From the NCBI GenBank assembly GCA_003525045.1, contig DQGF01000020.1:1136-16992 (forward strand): a DNA stretch of 15,857 nt. The letters are read 5' to 3'. The position numbers and the translations under genes are program-made. Origin of the DNA: Pseudomonas sp. Lineage in GTDB: Bacteria; Pseudomonadota; Gammaproteobacteria; Pseudomonadales; Pseudomonadaceae. Shown here in pieces: positions 15,585 to 15,857 of this stretch; the first letter of the stretch is position 1; the number at the start of each line of letters is the position of its first letter. Below the pieces are notes generated by a model that saw only the letters and a program-made list of their open reading frames with translations, ran no database searches and was not told the DNA's origin.

Positions 15585-15593
15585 TGGTATAAC
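15585..15593 (+). promoter_or_regulatory. Candidate extended -10 promoter of the HNH gene
   Basis: TGGTATAAC contains a TATAAC box with the upstream TG of an extended -10 element, 41 bases before the HNH gene start. No good -35 is seen 17 bases upstream, which extended -10 promoters can tolerate. Confidence 0.4.
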
Positions 15594-15634
15594 ACCCTGA
15601 TATTAGGCCAATTTCATCGTCTAAGGGAGTCACA

Positions 15635-15857
15635 ATGAGCAAGGCGAGAACGTGCATCATTTGCGGAGAACAGGCCAAGTCTGCCGAGCATATCTTCCCG
15701 GCAGCGCTAGGGGGTCGTAGAACCAATCGCGGCATCTATTGCGCAGACCACAATCGGCAATTCGGTAGATTGGTGACTCGTCTGCAAAGGCAACTCGCGA
15801 TGATGAACGCCGCCTTGGAAATTCGTCCAGATCGCGAAGACAAGCCGAAGCCTTTCA
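15635..15857 (+). CDS. HNH endonuclease-like protein (N-terminus, runs off window)
   Basis: The first 74 residues are present, starting MSKARTCIICGEQAKSAEHI. The layout CxxC (C7, C10), then SAEHIFPAALGGRRTN with H19, then YCADHNRQFG with C36, H39 and N40, matches the zinc-binding treble-clef HNH fold of small restriction-type or mobile-element nucleases (C..C, E-H-x-x-P, LGG, C..CN pattern, here with His in place of the last Cys). AAGGGAG lies five bases before the ATG at 15635. A candidate promoter precedes it. It is divergent from the helicase remnant on the left. The target and any partner genes lie beyond the window. A restriction or anti-phage role is possible but unproven. Confidence 0.75.
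   Translation, partial: MSKARTCIICGEQAKSAEHIFPAALGGRRTNRGIYCADHNRQFGRLVTRLQRQLAMMNAALEIRPDREDKPKPF

Noticed and set aside
15153..15735. Open frames opposite the helicase fragment (rightward 15153-15512) and the HNH gene (leftward 15466-15735)
   Set aside because: Both are antisense to sequence with clear motif content and have no motifs of their own.

Overview
The window looks like a Pseudomonas chromosome segment. The xenobiotic reductase at 11165-12256 closely resembles Pseudomonas putida XenA, a degraded gene at 13141-13299 encodes the C-terminal DNA-binding part of an MvaT/MvaU protein (a Pseudomonas-type H-NS functional analogue), and coding density and GC-rich codon use fit. No identification was run; this is recognition by eye.

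Positions 1-10914 hold what I read as a complete bacterial sphingolipid (ceramide) locus of the Caulobacter type, arranged as two divergent operons around a 402-base control region. Rightward: fatty acyl-AMP ligase/acyl-ACP synthetase (4986), ceramide reductase-like NAD-dependent epimerase/dehydratase (6725), a dedicated acyl carrier protein (7679), serine palmitoyltransferase-like PLP enzyme (7926) and an MsbA-type ABC exporter (9187). Leftward: GNAT-like ceramide synthase bCerS (3441-4583), a MobA-like nucleotidyltransferase, two LptF/LptG-like permeases, and the start of a probable CDP-alcohol phosphatidyltransferase leaving the window at base 1. Inferred pathway: free fatty acid is activated and loaded on the ACP, condensed with serine by Spt, reduced and N-acylated to (dihydro)ceramide by CerR and bCerS, given a phospho-alcohol head group by the nucleotidyltransferase plus phosphatidyltransferase, and moved outward by the ABC exporter and the LptFG-like pair. 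The first four enzymes and bCerS match a characterised pathway; the head-group and transport half is the poorly described part.

Positions 11121-12641 hold xenA and a divergent ArsR-family regulator sharing a short promoter region with a clear 16-base palindromic operator, and a terminator behind xenA.

Positions 12642-15479 are a decayed zone: an MvaT C-terminal fragment, a small ORF broken by two in-frame amber stops, a 13-base direct repeat, and an N-terminally truncated zinc-type dehydrogenase joined directly to a truncated helicase-like ATPase on the same strand. From 15635 a new rightward gene, an HNH endonuclease-like protein with a good ribosome binding site, begins and runs off the window end. 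The helicase remnant plus the HNH gene suggest the edge of a genomic or defence island, but that is inference.
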